Shown one piece after another: positions 1 through 5,580 of a stretch of DNA of 5,580 nucleotides; within the stretch, counting starts at the first letter, position 1, and the number at the start of each line of letters is the position of its first letter. The position numbers and the translations under genes were made by a program. Under the pieces are notes generated by a model, which ran no database searches, was not told the origin of the DNA, and was given only the letters and a program-made list of their open reading frames with translations. The DNA comes from Hydrogenophaga sp. (GTDB lineage: Bacteria; Pseudomonadota; Gammaproteobacteria; Burkholderiales; Burkholderiaceae_C): assembly GCA_018335615.1 (NCBI GenBank), contig JAGXRS010000277.1, forward strand, positions 1-5,580. Direction: 5' to 3'.

Positions 1-902
1 CCACCGGACTGGAGCTGAACTACGGCGCCATCGCCGGCATGGACACGGCACGCATCGGCGAAAACGGCCTGGGCAGCATCTACCACAGCCCCCAGGCGGC
101 ATCGGCCACCTGGGGCGCCCTGTCACGCTTTGCCGACACCGGCGGCGTGGGCGTGTTCGGTCGGCCCTTGGGTGAAATGAAATGTGCTGGCGCACCGCTC
201 AAGTACACCTTCATATCGGACGATCATCTGCGCCGCCGCGGCAACCGGGGCAAGGCCGAACTGCAGTACATGGCGCAGGGCAAGACGCTGTTCGGCGTGC
301 CGATCGTGGCCGAGAAAGTGCGCATGCTGTTCCAGGACCGGGGCATCCAGGTGCGCCAGGAACATGTGCTCACCGCCATCGACCTGGACCGCCGTGTGGC
401 CACTTACACCACCCCCACCGGCATGGCCGAGCAGGGCTACGACTTCATCAACGTGGTGCCGCCCATGCGCGCCCCGGCCGTGGTGCGCAACAGCCCCCTG
501 CCCTGGACCGAGGGCGTGCTGGCCGCCGACGGCTGGATGGAAGTGGACAGCGACACCTTGCGCCACAAGCGCTACCCCAACGTGTTCGGCGTGGGCGACA
601 TCGCCGGGGTGCCCAAAGGAAAGACGGCGGCCAGCGTCAAGTGGCAGGTACCGGTGGCGCTGTCGCACCTGGTGGGCGACATCACCGGCAAGCCGTCGAC
701 CGAGGTCTACAACGGCTACACGTCCTGCCCGCTGATCACGCGGCTGGGCCAGGCCATGCTGATCGAGTTCGACTACAAGGACAACCTCGTCATGTCCTTC
801 CCCGGTGTGATCGCGCCGCTGGAGGAACTCTGGATCAGCTGGGTCATGAAGACCATGGCGCTGAAACCCACCTACATGAGCATGCTGCGCGGCCGCGCGT
901 GA
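1..902 (+). CDS. sqr: Sulfide:quinone oxidoreductase, type II, 5'-truncated by window edge
   Basis: This flavoprotein oxidises sulfide to sulfane sulfur and passes electrons to the membrane quinone pool. The frame is open from base 3 to the TGA at 900-902, giving 299 visible residues. Roughly 100-130 N-terminal residues, including the first FAD-binding Rossmann motif, lie upstream. Two cysteines fit the redox pair of the family: one in KCAGAPLK (codon 183-185) and one in NGYTSCPL (codon 726-728). The segment FGVGDIAGVPKGKTAAS (near 590-640) is the conserved second FAD-contact region. NVVPPM and RYPNVFG also resemble mitochondrial-type SQR, which favours type II over the bacterial type I enzyme. 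The C-terminus (WISWVMKTMALKP onwards) is amphipathic and suits peripheral membrane attachment; it ends soon after the MLRG segment, shorter than the mitochondrial protein. It is probably co-transcribed with the small membrane-protein gene 17 bases downstream. Family assignment is strong; the type II label comes from remembered sequence similarity. Confidence 0.92.
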   Translation, partial: TGLELNYGAIAGMDTARIGENGLGSIYHSPQAASATWGALSRFADTGGVGVFGRPLGEMKCAGAPLKYTFISDDHLRRRGNRGKAELQYMAQGKTLFGVPIVAEKVRMLFQDRGIQVRQEHVLTAIDLDRRVATYTTPTGMAEQGYDFINVVPPMRAPAVVRNSPLPWTEGVLAADGWMEVDSDTLRHKRYPNVFGVGDIAGVPKGKTAASVKWQVPVALSHLVGDITGKPSTEVYNGYTSCPLITRLGQAMLIEFDYKDNLVMSFPGVIAPLEELWISWVMKTMALKPTYMSMLRGRA

Positions 903-919
903 TGTGAAGGAGACATCCC

Positions 920-1270
920 ATGAAAGACCTTGATCCTCTTGTTTTTCTCTCTGTGTTCCAGGAAATGCTGGGCTTCTGGCTCTGGGTGATGATCGCCGCC
1001 GGCCTGATCGCCGCCGTCGCCTTCGTGGCGCTGGTGGTGCGCGAACGCGGCATCGTCTCGCGCCGCCTGGTGTGGGCCGAACTGGTGGGCCTTCTCGGGG
1101 GCGTGGTGGCCCTGGTCATCATGGCGGGCGTGTCGTCCTCGGGCTTCACCGACGCCGGCGGGCCGGCCGACTGGTTCCTGATCGCGCTGGTCTACGGCGT
1201 GGGGCTGGTGGCCTCGGCTCTGCTGGTCTACACGGCGCTGGGCTGGTGGCGGCCACGACCCAGCGCCTGA
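920..1270 (+). CDS. Small three-helix membrane protein, DUF5368-like
   Basis: This 116-residue protein has unknown biochemical function. Three hydrophobic stretches are visible at about residues 16-40, 52-72 and 84-109. They are separated by a basic loop (RERGIVSRR, residues 41-49) and a polar Gly/Ser loop (SSSGFTDAGGPADW, residues 72-85). The basic loop is probably cytoplasmic by the positive-inside rule. The ATG at 920 is well supported: AAGGAG lies at 907-912 with a 7-base spacer. The start is 17 bases after the sulfide:quinone oxidoreductase stop, so the two genes very likely form an operon. The overall pattern resembles the DUF5368 family as I remember it, but I could not check this. A role beside SQR, such as helping it at the membrane or serving sulfide metabolism, is inference from position only. 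There is no signal-peptide cleavage site and no cysteine. Confidence 0.85.
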   Translation: MKDLDPLVFLSVFQEMLGFWLWVMIAAGLIAAVAFVALVVRERGIVSRRLVWAELVGLLGGVVALVIMAGVSSSGFTDAGGPADWFLIALVYGVGLVASALLVYTALGWWRPRPSA

Positions 1271-1272
1271 GG

Positions 1273-1292
1273 CCGGGAGCGGACACGCCCGG
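1273..1292. terminator. Weak inverted repeat in the convergent gap, possible bidirectional terminator
   Basis: The 43 bases between the two convergent stop codons (1270 and 1314) contain a 5-bp inverted repeat: CCGGG at 1273-1277 and CCCGG at 1288-1292, with a 10-base loop. No T-run follows on either strand, so it is not a canonical intrinsic terminator. Its position between converging operons is the main argument for a transcription-ending role. Rho-dependent termination is equally possible. Confidence 0.25.
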
Positions 1293-1313
1293 TACCACTG
1301 CGCCACGCGAGGC

Positions 1314-1613
1314 TCAGCCGCCCCCGCGCTGCATGTACAAGTCGAAGCGCTTCATGAACGCGTAGCGCTGTGCGGCATCCAGCCCGCTGAAGGCAAAGCC
1401 CACGCGCAGCACCGGCATGCGCATGAGCGCGATCACCCGCGGGGGCATGGCCTGCCAGCGCAGGCGCAGCGCCCCACCGCCGATCTCGACCGTGGCACTC
1501 GCACCGTCGAGCTGCCAGGGGCAGTTGCCAATGGCCGCTGGCAACCAGCCCAGCCACTCGGCTTCGGTACAGCCCATGTCGCGCTCGAAGGTCTCGGCGT
1601 AGGTGGATTGCAT
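1314..1613 (-). CDS. Conserved-looking hypothetical protein, last gene of aldehyde oxidoreductase operon
   Basis: This 99-residue protein is not one I can assign to a named family. The N-terminal third is acidic and Trp-rich (residues 5-35, with Cys15 and Cys31). The middle (residues 38-76) alternates in a way that suggests beta strands, and a short helix-like segment (residues 80-94) leads to the C-terminus MQRGGG. There is no signal peptide or membrane segment, so it is probably cytoplasmic. I place the start at the ATG at 1613 because a GGAG (1620-1623) sits 6 bases upstream. A TTG at 1625 would add four residues but has no ribosome binding site of its own. The gene begins 18 bases after the MoaD-like stop, so it is likely co-transcribed. 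Position suggests a role in assembly or cofactor insertion of the tungsten enzyme; this is inference. The related Aromatoleum operon also carries extra small genes after the structural ones, but I cannot confirm orthology. Confidence 0.78.
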   Translation of the reverse strand: MQSTYAETFERDMGCTEAEWLGWLPAAIGNCPWQLDGASATVEIGGGALRLRWQAMPPRVIALMRMPVLRVGFAFSGLDAAQRYAFMKRFDLYMQRGGG

Positions 1614-1619
1614 GCTGTG

Positions 1620-1623
1620 CTCC
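1620..1623 (-). promoter_or_regulatory. Ribosome binding site deciding the start of the 99-residue protein
   Basis: CTCC on the + strand reads as GGAG on the - strand (context TTTTGGAGCACAGCATG). It lies 6 bases before the ATG at 1613. This good spacing favours that ATG over the in-frame TTG at 1625, which overlaps the site itself. Confidence 0.7.
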
Positions 1624-1631
1624 AAAACGGC

Positions 1632-1886
1632 TCAGCCGCCGGCAATGGGCGGCCAGATGGCCAGCACATCGCCCTCGACAAGCGTGGTGCTCATGCGGTT
1701 CTCGGGCGCGATGTACTTGCCGTTCACCAGCACCAGGTGCACCAGCTTGGGCGGCAGGCCAAAGGGCTCGATGATCTGGCTGATGGGCGCATCCGGGCTC
1801 ACGTCCAGCAACACCTGGTTGCTGCGGCGCGCCTCGGCGGGCAGGTAGTCGGTGAGGGTGGCGAACAGTTTGAAGGTGATGTTCAT
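1632..1886 (-). CDS. MoaD/ThiS-family sulfur carrier protein of the tungsten-enzyme operon
   Basis: This 84-residue protein has the size and pattern of a ubiquitin-like MoaD/ThiS sulfur carrier. It opens with a beta strand (ITFKLFATL), has VLVNGKYI at residues 52-59 and EGDVLAIWPPIAGG at the C-terminus. The terminal Gly-Gly is the site that in MoaD is adenylated by a MoeB-type enzyme and converted to a thiocarboxylate, which gives the dithiolene sulfurs of molybdopterin or tungstopterin. Linkage to the oxidoreductase large subunit suggests a dedicated or backup carrier for the tungsten cofactor, as is common in operons of this enzyme family. A stop codon (TAG) lies four codons upstream, so the ATG at 1886 is the only ATG available. 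No clear Shine-Dalgarno precedes it, which may mean weak initiation. It starts 96 bases after the FAD-subunit gene. It may be the counterpart of Aromatoleum aorD, but I am not certain which letter applies. Confidence 0.9.
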   Translation of the reverse strand: MNITFKLFATLTDYLPAEARRSNQVLLDVSPDAPISQIIEPFGLPPKLVHLVLVNGKYIAPENRMSTTLVEGDVLAIWPPIAGG

Positions 1887-1908
1887 GGCGCGATGCTACA
1901 GACGGAGC

Positions 1909-1968
1909 GGCGGCTTCGCCGCCACCCGCCAATCGGTTGCAAGACCCGCAGGGCTTTCGCTTCTGCGG
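1909..1968 (-). other. Two short inverted repeats between FAD-subunit and MoaD-like genes
   Basis: The 96-base gap (1887-1982) holds two potential hairpins. One is GGCGGC (1909-1914) / GCCGCC (1918-1923) with a 3-base loop. The other is CCGCAG (1946-1951) / CTGCGG (1963-1968) with an 11-base loop. No T-run follows on the - strand, so these are not obvious intrinsic terminators. They could slow exonucleases or pausing polymerase between cistrons, or limit ribosome access to the MoaD-like start; neither role is shown by sequence alone. Confidence 0.4.
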
Positions 1969-1982
1969 ACGGGGCGGCGCGT

Positions 1983-3335
1983 TCAGCGACGGCGTTCGTC
2001 CGCCGCGCCGCTCCACTGGCCTTGCGCCTGCGCGCTGGCCAGGTAGGCGTCCATGAGCTTGGTGGGGTCGTGCATCAGGCGCTCTTTCCATTCACCCAGC
2101 CGCACCTGGCCTTCCACCAGGCCGCGCATCACGCCCACATGCTCCGTCCAGCCCACGCTGTTGCAGCCCACCATCAGGTCGTCCTTGAACTGCAGGCTCA
2201 GGTGGCGGCCGGTCTTCTGGTCGGTCAGTTCCACATGCTCGCCGCCCGGCAGGCCTTCCCAGTTGCCGAAGCTGGTGGAGATCATGCCCAGCGTGTCGAG
2301 CACGTTGATCTGGGTCACGCCCTTGAGCTCGGCGGCCTGCCCCACCATGTTCAACGCGGCGACCCGCGCCTGCTCGGCGGCATTCGGCTGGATGGCGCTG
2401 ACGATGGTCTTGCCGCTCACCTTGTCAAAGGCCTCGGCGCAGTCGCCGGCCGCGTAGATGCCGGGCACGTTGGTCTGCAGGTGCTCGTCGGTCAGCACAC
2501 CCACCAGGCAGCGCACGCCGCTGTTCTCCAGGAAACCGATGTTGGGCCGCACGCCGGTGGCGCTGATGACCAGGTCGGCCTCCAGCGACTCGCCGGTGGA
2601 CAGGCGCACCCGCATCGGGCCGCTGGGCATGCTGGACGAACCGATGCCCACCACCTGCGCGATGGTGCCCAGGATGCCGGGCTCTTCCCCGGTGCCGCGC
2701 TCGATGGCTTCCACGCGGGCGCCGGTGTAGACCTTCACGCCCTTCTGCTGGCACCAGTCCTTGATCATGCCGCCGGCCGTGGGGCCCATCATGCGCGGCA
2801 CCATGCGGTCGCCCATTTCCACCACCGACAGCTCCACCCCGCGCTGCTGCAGCGCTTCCATGATGATGCAGCCGATGAAGCCGGCTCCCATCTGCAGCAC
2901 CTTGGCGCCGGGCTGCGCCAGGCGGGCGATGGAACGCGCGTCGGCCAGCGTCCAGCAGCTGTGCACGCCGGGGCCGTTGATACCGGGAATGGGCGGCGTG
3001 GCGGGCGACGAGCCGGTGGCGATCAGCAGCGTGTCAAACGCCAGCGTGTTGCCGTCACTGAGTTCGATGCTGCGCTTTGCCGAATCGACCACCCGTGCGC
3101 GCACGCCGCGCAGCACCTGGATGTTCAACGCCTCGAAATGGCCGGGCGTGTGGCGCAGGTGCGTGCCCTCTTCGCCCACCTTGCCAATGAGCAGGTAGGG
3201 AATGGCCATGCGCGAATAAGGCGCTTCGTTCTCGTCGCCCACGACCGTGATGCGGTCGTGCGGCGCGTGCTTGCGGATGGTCTCGGCCGCGATGACACCG
3301 GCTGGGCCGGCACCGAGGATGACGTGGTGGGTCAT
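1983..3335 (-). CDS. aorC: FAD/NAD(P)H oxidoreductase subunit of aldehyde oxidoreductase (AorC-like)
   Basis: This 450-residue flavoprotein belongs to the pyridine nucleotide-disulfide oxidoreductase / NADH:rubredoxin reductase group. The N-terminal FAD motif is HVILGAGPAG (residues 4-13). LLIATGSSP (103-111) is the conserved junction, and the NAD(P)H Rossmann motif is QMGAGFIG (148-155), followed by VVEMGDRMVPRM (171-182). ISATGVRPN (257-265) and IYAAGDCAEA (293-302) complete the second FAD-contact region. About 25 residues (211-238, ending in a Ser/Gly-rich piece) look inserted in the NAD domain. The C-terminal 120 residues probably form an interface domain. There is no CxxxxC redox disulfide, so it is not a disulfide reductase. 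The ATG at 3335 has GGAG (3344-3347) 8 bases upstream. In the Aromatoleum enzyme this subunit passes electrons from the polyferredoxin to NAD+, and that role is inferred here. It is separated from the large-subunit gene by an unusually long structured gap of 171 bases. Confidence 0.88.
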   Translation of the reverse strand: MTHHVILGAGPAGVIAAETIRKHAPHDRITVVGDENEAPYSRMAIPYLLIGKVGEEGTHLRHTPGHFEALNIQVLRGVRARVVDSAKRSIELSDGNTLAFDTLLIATGSSPATPPIPGINGPGVHSCWTLADARSIARLAQPGAKVLQMGAGFIGCIIMEALQQRGVELSVVEMGDRMVPRMMGPTAGGMIKDWCQQKGVKVYTGARVEAIERGTGEEPGILGTIAQVVGIGSSSMPSGPMRVRLSTGESLEADLVISATGVRPNIGFLENSGVRCLVGVLTDEHLQTNVPGIYAAGDCAEAFDKVSGKTIVSAIQPNAAEQARVAALNMVGQAAELKGVTQINVLDTLGMISTSFGNWEGLPGGEHVELTDQKTGRHLSLQFKDDLMVGCNSVGWTEHVGVMRGLVEGQVRLGEWKERLMHDPTKLMDAYLASAQAQGQWSGAADERRR

Positions 3336-3359
3336 GGTTCAGACTCCAGAAACAGGCAA

Positions 3360-3482
3360 CGGCCCGAGGGCCGCTGCAAAGTGGAAAACAGGACCGCCAT
3401 GGTGCAGGGTGTTGTCACTGCGGGCACAGTGCAGTCCATGGATTGCCGCACGGCAATCGCCATGACAGACCCGTCATCTGTC
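3360..3482 (-). other. Array of inverted repeats between large-subunit and FAD-subunit genes
   Basis: The 171-base gap (3336-3506) carries no gene but several possible hairpins. In - strand transcription order they are: GACAGA (3464-3469) / TCTGTC (3477-3482), which competes with ATGAC (3462-3466) / GTCAT (3473-3477); an 8-bp perfect repeat GATTGCCG (3441-3448) / CGGCAATC (3451-3458), extended by CATG at 3437-3440 and 3461-3464 across a 2-base bulge; CACTG (3416-3420) / CAGTG (3427-3431); and CGGCCC (3360-3365) / GGGCCG (3368-3373). None is followed by a strong T-run. I see no convincing promoter boxes. Likely roles are mRNA processing, 3'-end protection of the upstream message, or partial attenuation before the FAD-subunit gene. 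Confidence 0.5.
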
Positions 3483-3506
3483 CTGGCGAGACGGCGGCCA
3501 TCGGCA

Positions 3507-5354
3507 TCAAAGGCTCAGGCGCGCCTTGGTCTCGGCGGTCGGGCGGCCTTCGGTGTCCCAGCCGCGCGCGGCGTAGTACTTGGGCAGCATCTCGGGCAGC
3601 TTGCTGACCATGCCTTTGGAGGCACCGGTCTTGGCGGCTTCGGTCAGCAGGCGCTTGGGCAGCGAATCGTCCTTGGCGGTGAAGCCGGCGGCGTTGTTGA
3701 ATTCGCGCTCCATGTTCCAGATGCGCTCACCGATCTTCTCCAGCTCTTCGGTGGTGAACTCTTCGTTGCAGGCGGCCTGCAGCTGCGGCGCCAGATCGGC
3801 CACACCCCAGGCAAAGGTGGTGAACACGCACAGGCCCGACGAGTCGAATGCGGCGGTGGCGTCCTGGAAAGCTTTCACCAGTTCCGGCTTGCCCTCGGAC
3901 TCCACCGGGTCGGTCTTCACCGGAATGCCCAGCACCTCAGAGGCAATGGTGTAGCCGCGCAGGTGGCACGCGCCCCGGTTGCTGGTGGCGTAGGCCAGGC
4001 CAATGCCCTGGATGGCGCGACCGTCGTAGGCCGGGAATTCCTGGCCCTTGACGCTCATCGACAGATCGGGGTGGCCGTACTTCTCGGTCAGGCGCTTGGA
4101 GCCCATACCGATTTCCTTGCCGAAGCCTTCGCCCTTGGCCGTGATTTCGGCGAAGTGGGCCAGCGCTTGCGCCGAACCGAACTTGGCGTCGATGCCGAGC
4201 TGCTCGGCGGTGAGCACGCCCATTTCATAGAGTTCCATCACCGCGCCCACGGTGGCGCCGAAGCTGATGGGATCAAAGCCTTCTTCGTTGCACAGCAGGT
4301 TGGCGTATTGCAGCGCCTCCAGGTCGTTCACGCCGTTGGCTGCGCCCAGCGCCCAGGCCGCCTCGTATTCCAGGCCGCCGTTGGCACCCCAGTACTGCGG
4401 CTTGTTCTGCACGGTGAAGTGGCCTTCGTCCATCTTGCTGATGCGCCCACAGGCAATGGTGCAGCCGAAGCAGGCCTGGTTCGTCACCAGGTGCTTCTTG
4501 CCATCGCTCTCGCGCGGCGTCACCATGGCCTCGGCCGAAATGTCCTTCGCGCCTTCGAACTGCACGTCGCGGTGGTTGCGGGTGGGCAGCGCGCCGATCT
4601 CGTTGATCACGTTCATCAGCACCTGCGTGCCGTAGGCCGGCAGGCCCTGGCCCGTGACCGCGTTCTCGGCCAGGATCTTCTTCTTCTCGAAGGTGGTCTT
4701 CATGAAGGCCTTGGGGTCGCGGATGTTGCCCACGCCCTTGGTGCCGCGCACGGCAATGGCCTTCAGGTTCTTGCTGCCCATCACGGCGCCCACGCCCGAG
4801 CGGCCGGCCGCTCGGTGCAGGTCGTTCACCACGGCCGCGTACAACACGCCGTTTTCACCGGCCTTGCCGATGCTGGACACACGCACCAGCGGGTCCTGCA
4901 GGCTGGACTTGAGGATTTCCTCGGTCTTCCAGACGCTCTGGCCCCAGAGGTGGCTGGCGTCGCGCAGCTCCACATCGTCGTCGTTGATGTACAGGTACAC
5001 CGGCTTCTCGGAACGGCCTTCGAAGATGACCATGTCCCACCCGGCCATCTTGAACTCGGCACCCCAGTAGCCGCCCGAGTTCGAGCAGGCGATGGCGCCG
5101 GTCAGCGGGCCTTTGGTGATGACGGTGTAGCGGCCGCCCGTGGAGGCCATGGTGCCGGTCAGCGGGCCGGTGGCCCAGATGATCTTGTTGTCGGGCGACA
5201 GCGGATCCACCTTGGGATCGACTTCGCTGATGAGGTACTTGCTGCCCAGTCCGCGCGAACCGATGTAGGCACGCGCCCACTCCATGTTCAGCGGTTCAGA
5301 GGTGACGGTGCCCGCGGTCAGGTTGACGCGGAGGATTTTTCCAGCCCAAGACAT
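3507..5354 (-). CDS. aorB: Tungsten aldehyde:ferredoxin oxidoreductase large subunit (AorB-like)
   Basis: This 615-residue catalytic subunit oxidises aldehydes to carboxylic acids at a tungsten bis-pterin centre, and the length is normal for the family. The N-terminal domain (about 1-210) starts with GKILRVNLTAGTV and carries the hallmark pterin-binding stretch AGRSGVGAVMGSKNLKAI (183-200). The [4Fe-4S] ligands are visible as Cys295, Cys298 and Cys302 (ACFGCTIAC), plus Cys509 in DSSGLC. Glu329/Glu331 in GLEYEAAW and His464 in GACHLRG are the likely conserved active-site acid and histidine. No signal peptide is present, so it is cytoplasmic. The ATG at 5354 is preceded by AAGGAG (5362-5367) with a 7-base spacer and follows the ferredoxin gene by 26 bases, a tight operon link. 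The neighbouring polyferredoxin and FAD subunits point to the AorABC type rather than a stand-alone archaeal-type enzyme or benzoyl-CoA reductase BamB. Substrate range and tungsten versus molybdenum cannot be read from the sequence. Confidence 0.95.
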   Translation of the reverse strand: MSWAGKILRVNLTAGTVTSEPLNMEWARAYIGSRGLGSKYLISEVDPKVDPLSPDNKIIWATGPLTGTMASTGGRYTVITKGPLTGAIACSNSGGYWGAEFKMAGWDMVIFEGRSEKPVYLYINDDDVELRDASHLWGQSVWKTEEILKSSLQDPLVRVSSIGKAGENGVLYAAVVNDLHRAAGRSGVGAVMGSKNLKAIAVRGTKGVGNIRDPKAFMKTTFEKKKILAENAVTGQGLPAYGTQVLMNVINEIGALPTRNHRDVQFEGAKDISAEAMVTPRESDGKKHLVTNQACFGCTIACGRISKMDEGHFTVQNKPQYWGANGGLEYEAAWALGAANGVNDLEALQYANLLCNEEGFDPISFGATVGAVMELYEMGVLTAEQLGIDAKFGSAQALAHFAEITAKGEGFGKEIGMGSKRLTEKYGHPDLSMSVKGQEFPAYDGRAIQGIGLAYATSNRGACHLRGYTIASEVLGIPVKTDPVESEGKPELVKAFQDATAAFDSSGLCVFTTFAWGVADLAPQLQAACNEEFTTEELEKIGERIWNMEREFNNAAGFTAKDDSLPKRLLTEAAKTGASKGMVSKLPEMLPKYYAARGWDTEGRPTAETKARLSL

Positions 5355-5380
5355 GTGTGTGCTCCTTCAGTGGGTTGGGA

Positions 5381-5580
5381 TCAGGCGGCGGTGGGCTGGT
5401 TGCCCAGCTTGTCAGCCCACTGTTTCATGCGGTCGATGCCCGTCCAGTTGGCGTCCACGAAGGTGATGGCCGTGGTCGGGCAGGCTTCCACGCAAGCGGG
5501 GTCGCCGCCGCACAGGTCGCACTTCTGGACCTTGCCGGTTTCCTGCACGTAGTTGATGGTGCCGAACGGGCAGGCGATGG
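5381..5580 (-). CDS. aorA: Polyferredoxin (4Fe-4S) subunit of aldehyde oxidoreductase, N-terminus outside window
   Basis: Only the last 66 codons are visible, read by hand from the - strand; the gene runs off the right edge and ends at TGA (5381-5383). The fragment contains CPFGTI, then KCDLCGGDPACVEACP, then TTAITF. CxxC followed by CxxxCP is the iron-sulfur ligand pattern of HycB/DmsB-like ferredoxins that hold several [4Fe-4S] clusters. The preceding CP belongs to another cluster, so at least two are implied. The C-terminal tail (WTGIDRMKQWADKLG, then a short Pro/Ala end) looks helical. In Aromatoleum the corresponding AorA carries four clusters, links the catalytic and FAD subunits, and can build filaments, as I recall from published work. 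The same electron-wire role is inferred here. The promoter of the operon must lie upstream, beyond the window. Confidence 0.88.
   Translation of the reverse strand, partial: IACPFGTINYVQETGKVQKCDLCGGDPACVEACPTTAITFVDANWTGIDRMKQWADKLGNQPTAA

Noticed and set aside
123..668. Antisense open frame opposite the sulfide:quinone oxidoreductase gene.
   Set aside because: The opposite strand encodes a clearly conserved flavoprotein with its cysteine motifs; the antisense product is a His/Gly/Ala-rich composition artefact.
1614..1625. TTG at 1623-1625 as the start of the small last gene, giving four extra residues.
   Set aside because: No ribosome binding site precedes it, and the TTG overlaps the GGAG that is well placed for the ATG at 1613.
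1228..2091. A 287-codon - strand frame overlapping the MoaD-like and small unknown genes.
   Set aside because: It is out of frame with the recognisable MoaD-like protein and overlaps the end of the FAD-subunit gene; its Arg/Ala/Gly-rich product shows no family motif.
3436..3464. CCATGG-containing palindromes as an operator or attachment site.
   Set aside because: They fit better as the outer part of the hairpin around 3441-3458; no partner site, promoter boxes or integrase gene is visible.
1608..5552. A + strand open frame of about 1,314 codons antisense to the whole aldehyde oxidoreductase operon.
   Set aside because: Its codons lie exactly opposite those of the three downstream-to-large-subunit genes on the - strand, so a stop would need a sense TTA, CTA or TCA codon, all rare in GC-rich genes. 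The genes at 1314, 1632, 1983 and 3507 all share one register and the 171- and 96-base gaps are multiples of three, which lets the frame run on. The translation is His/Ala/Gly/Arg-rich with no recognisable domain.

Overview
This is a GC-rich bacterial window, densely coded with G/C-ending codons and short gaps. Codon style and protein sequences suggest a betaproteobacterium, plausibly Burkholderiales/Comamonadaceae. That placement is an impression from sequence, not a search result.

Layout: two gene blocks converge near position 1290. The left block is on the + strand. It holds the C-terminal three quarters of a type II sulfide:quinone oxidoreductase (start lies outside the window) and, 17 bases later, a 116-residue three-helix membrane protein (920-1270). 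The right block is on the - strand and fills the rest of the window. In transcription order it has a polyferredoxin subunit (C-terminal 66 codons visible, 5381-5580), the tungsten-pterin aldehyde:ferredoxin oxidoreductase large subunit (3507-5354), an FAD/NAD(P)H oxidoreductase subunit (1983-3335), a MoaD/ThiS-like sulfur carrier protein (1632-1886), and a 99-residue protein of unknown function (1314-1613).

The right block matches the order of the multi-subunit aldehyde oxidoreductase operon known from Aromatoleum (aorABC plus two small genes). The large subunit would oxidise aldehydes to carboxylic acids at a tungsten bis-pterin. Electrons would then pass through its [4Fe-4S] cluster and the polyferredoxin to the FAD subunit, which reduces NAD+. 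The MoaD-like protein probably supplies dithiolene sulfur for the pterin cofactor. The left block is a separate sulfide-oxidising unit that delivers electrons to quinone.

Points of interest: a 171-base gap between the large-subunit and FAD-subunit genes contains several inverted repeats; the last gene encodes an unrecognised small protein ending in three glycines, next to a MoaD-like protein that also ends in Gly-Gly; and the MoaD-like gene lacks a recognisable ribosome binding site. No RNA genes, mobile elements or CRISPR arrays were seen. A very long + strand open frame across the right block is a composition artefact. I found no clearly novel system; the least understood component is the 99-residue protein.
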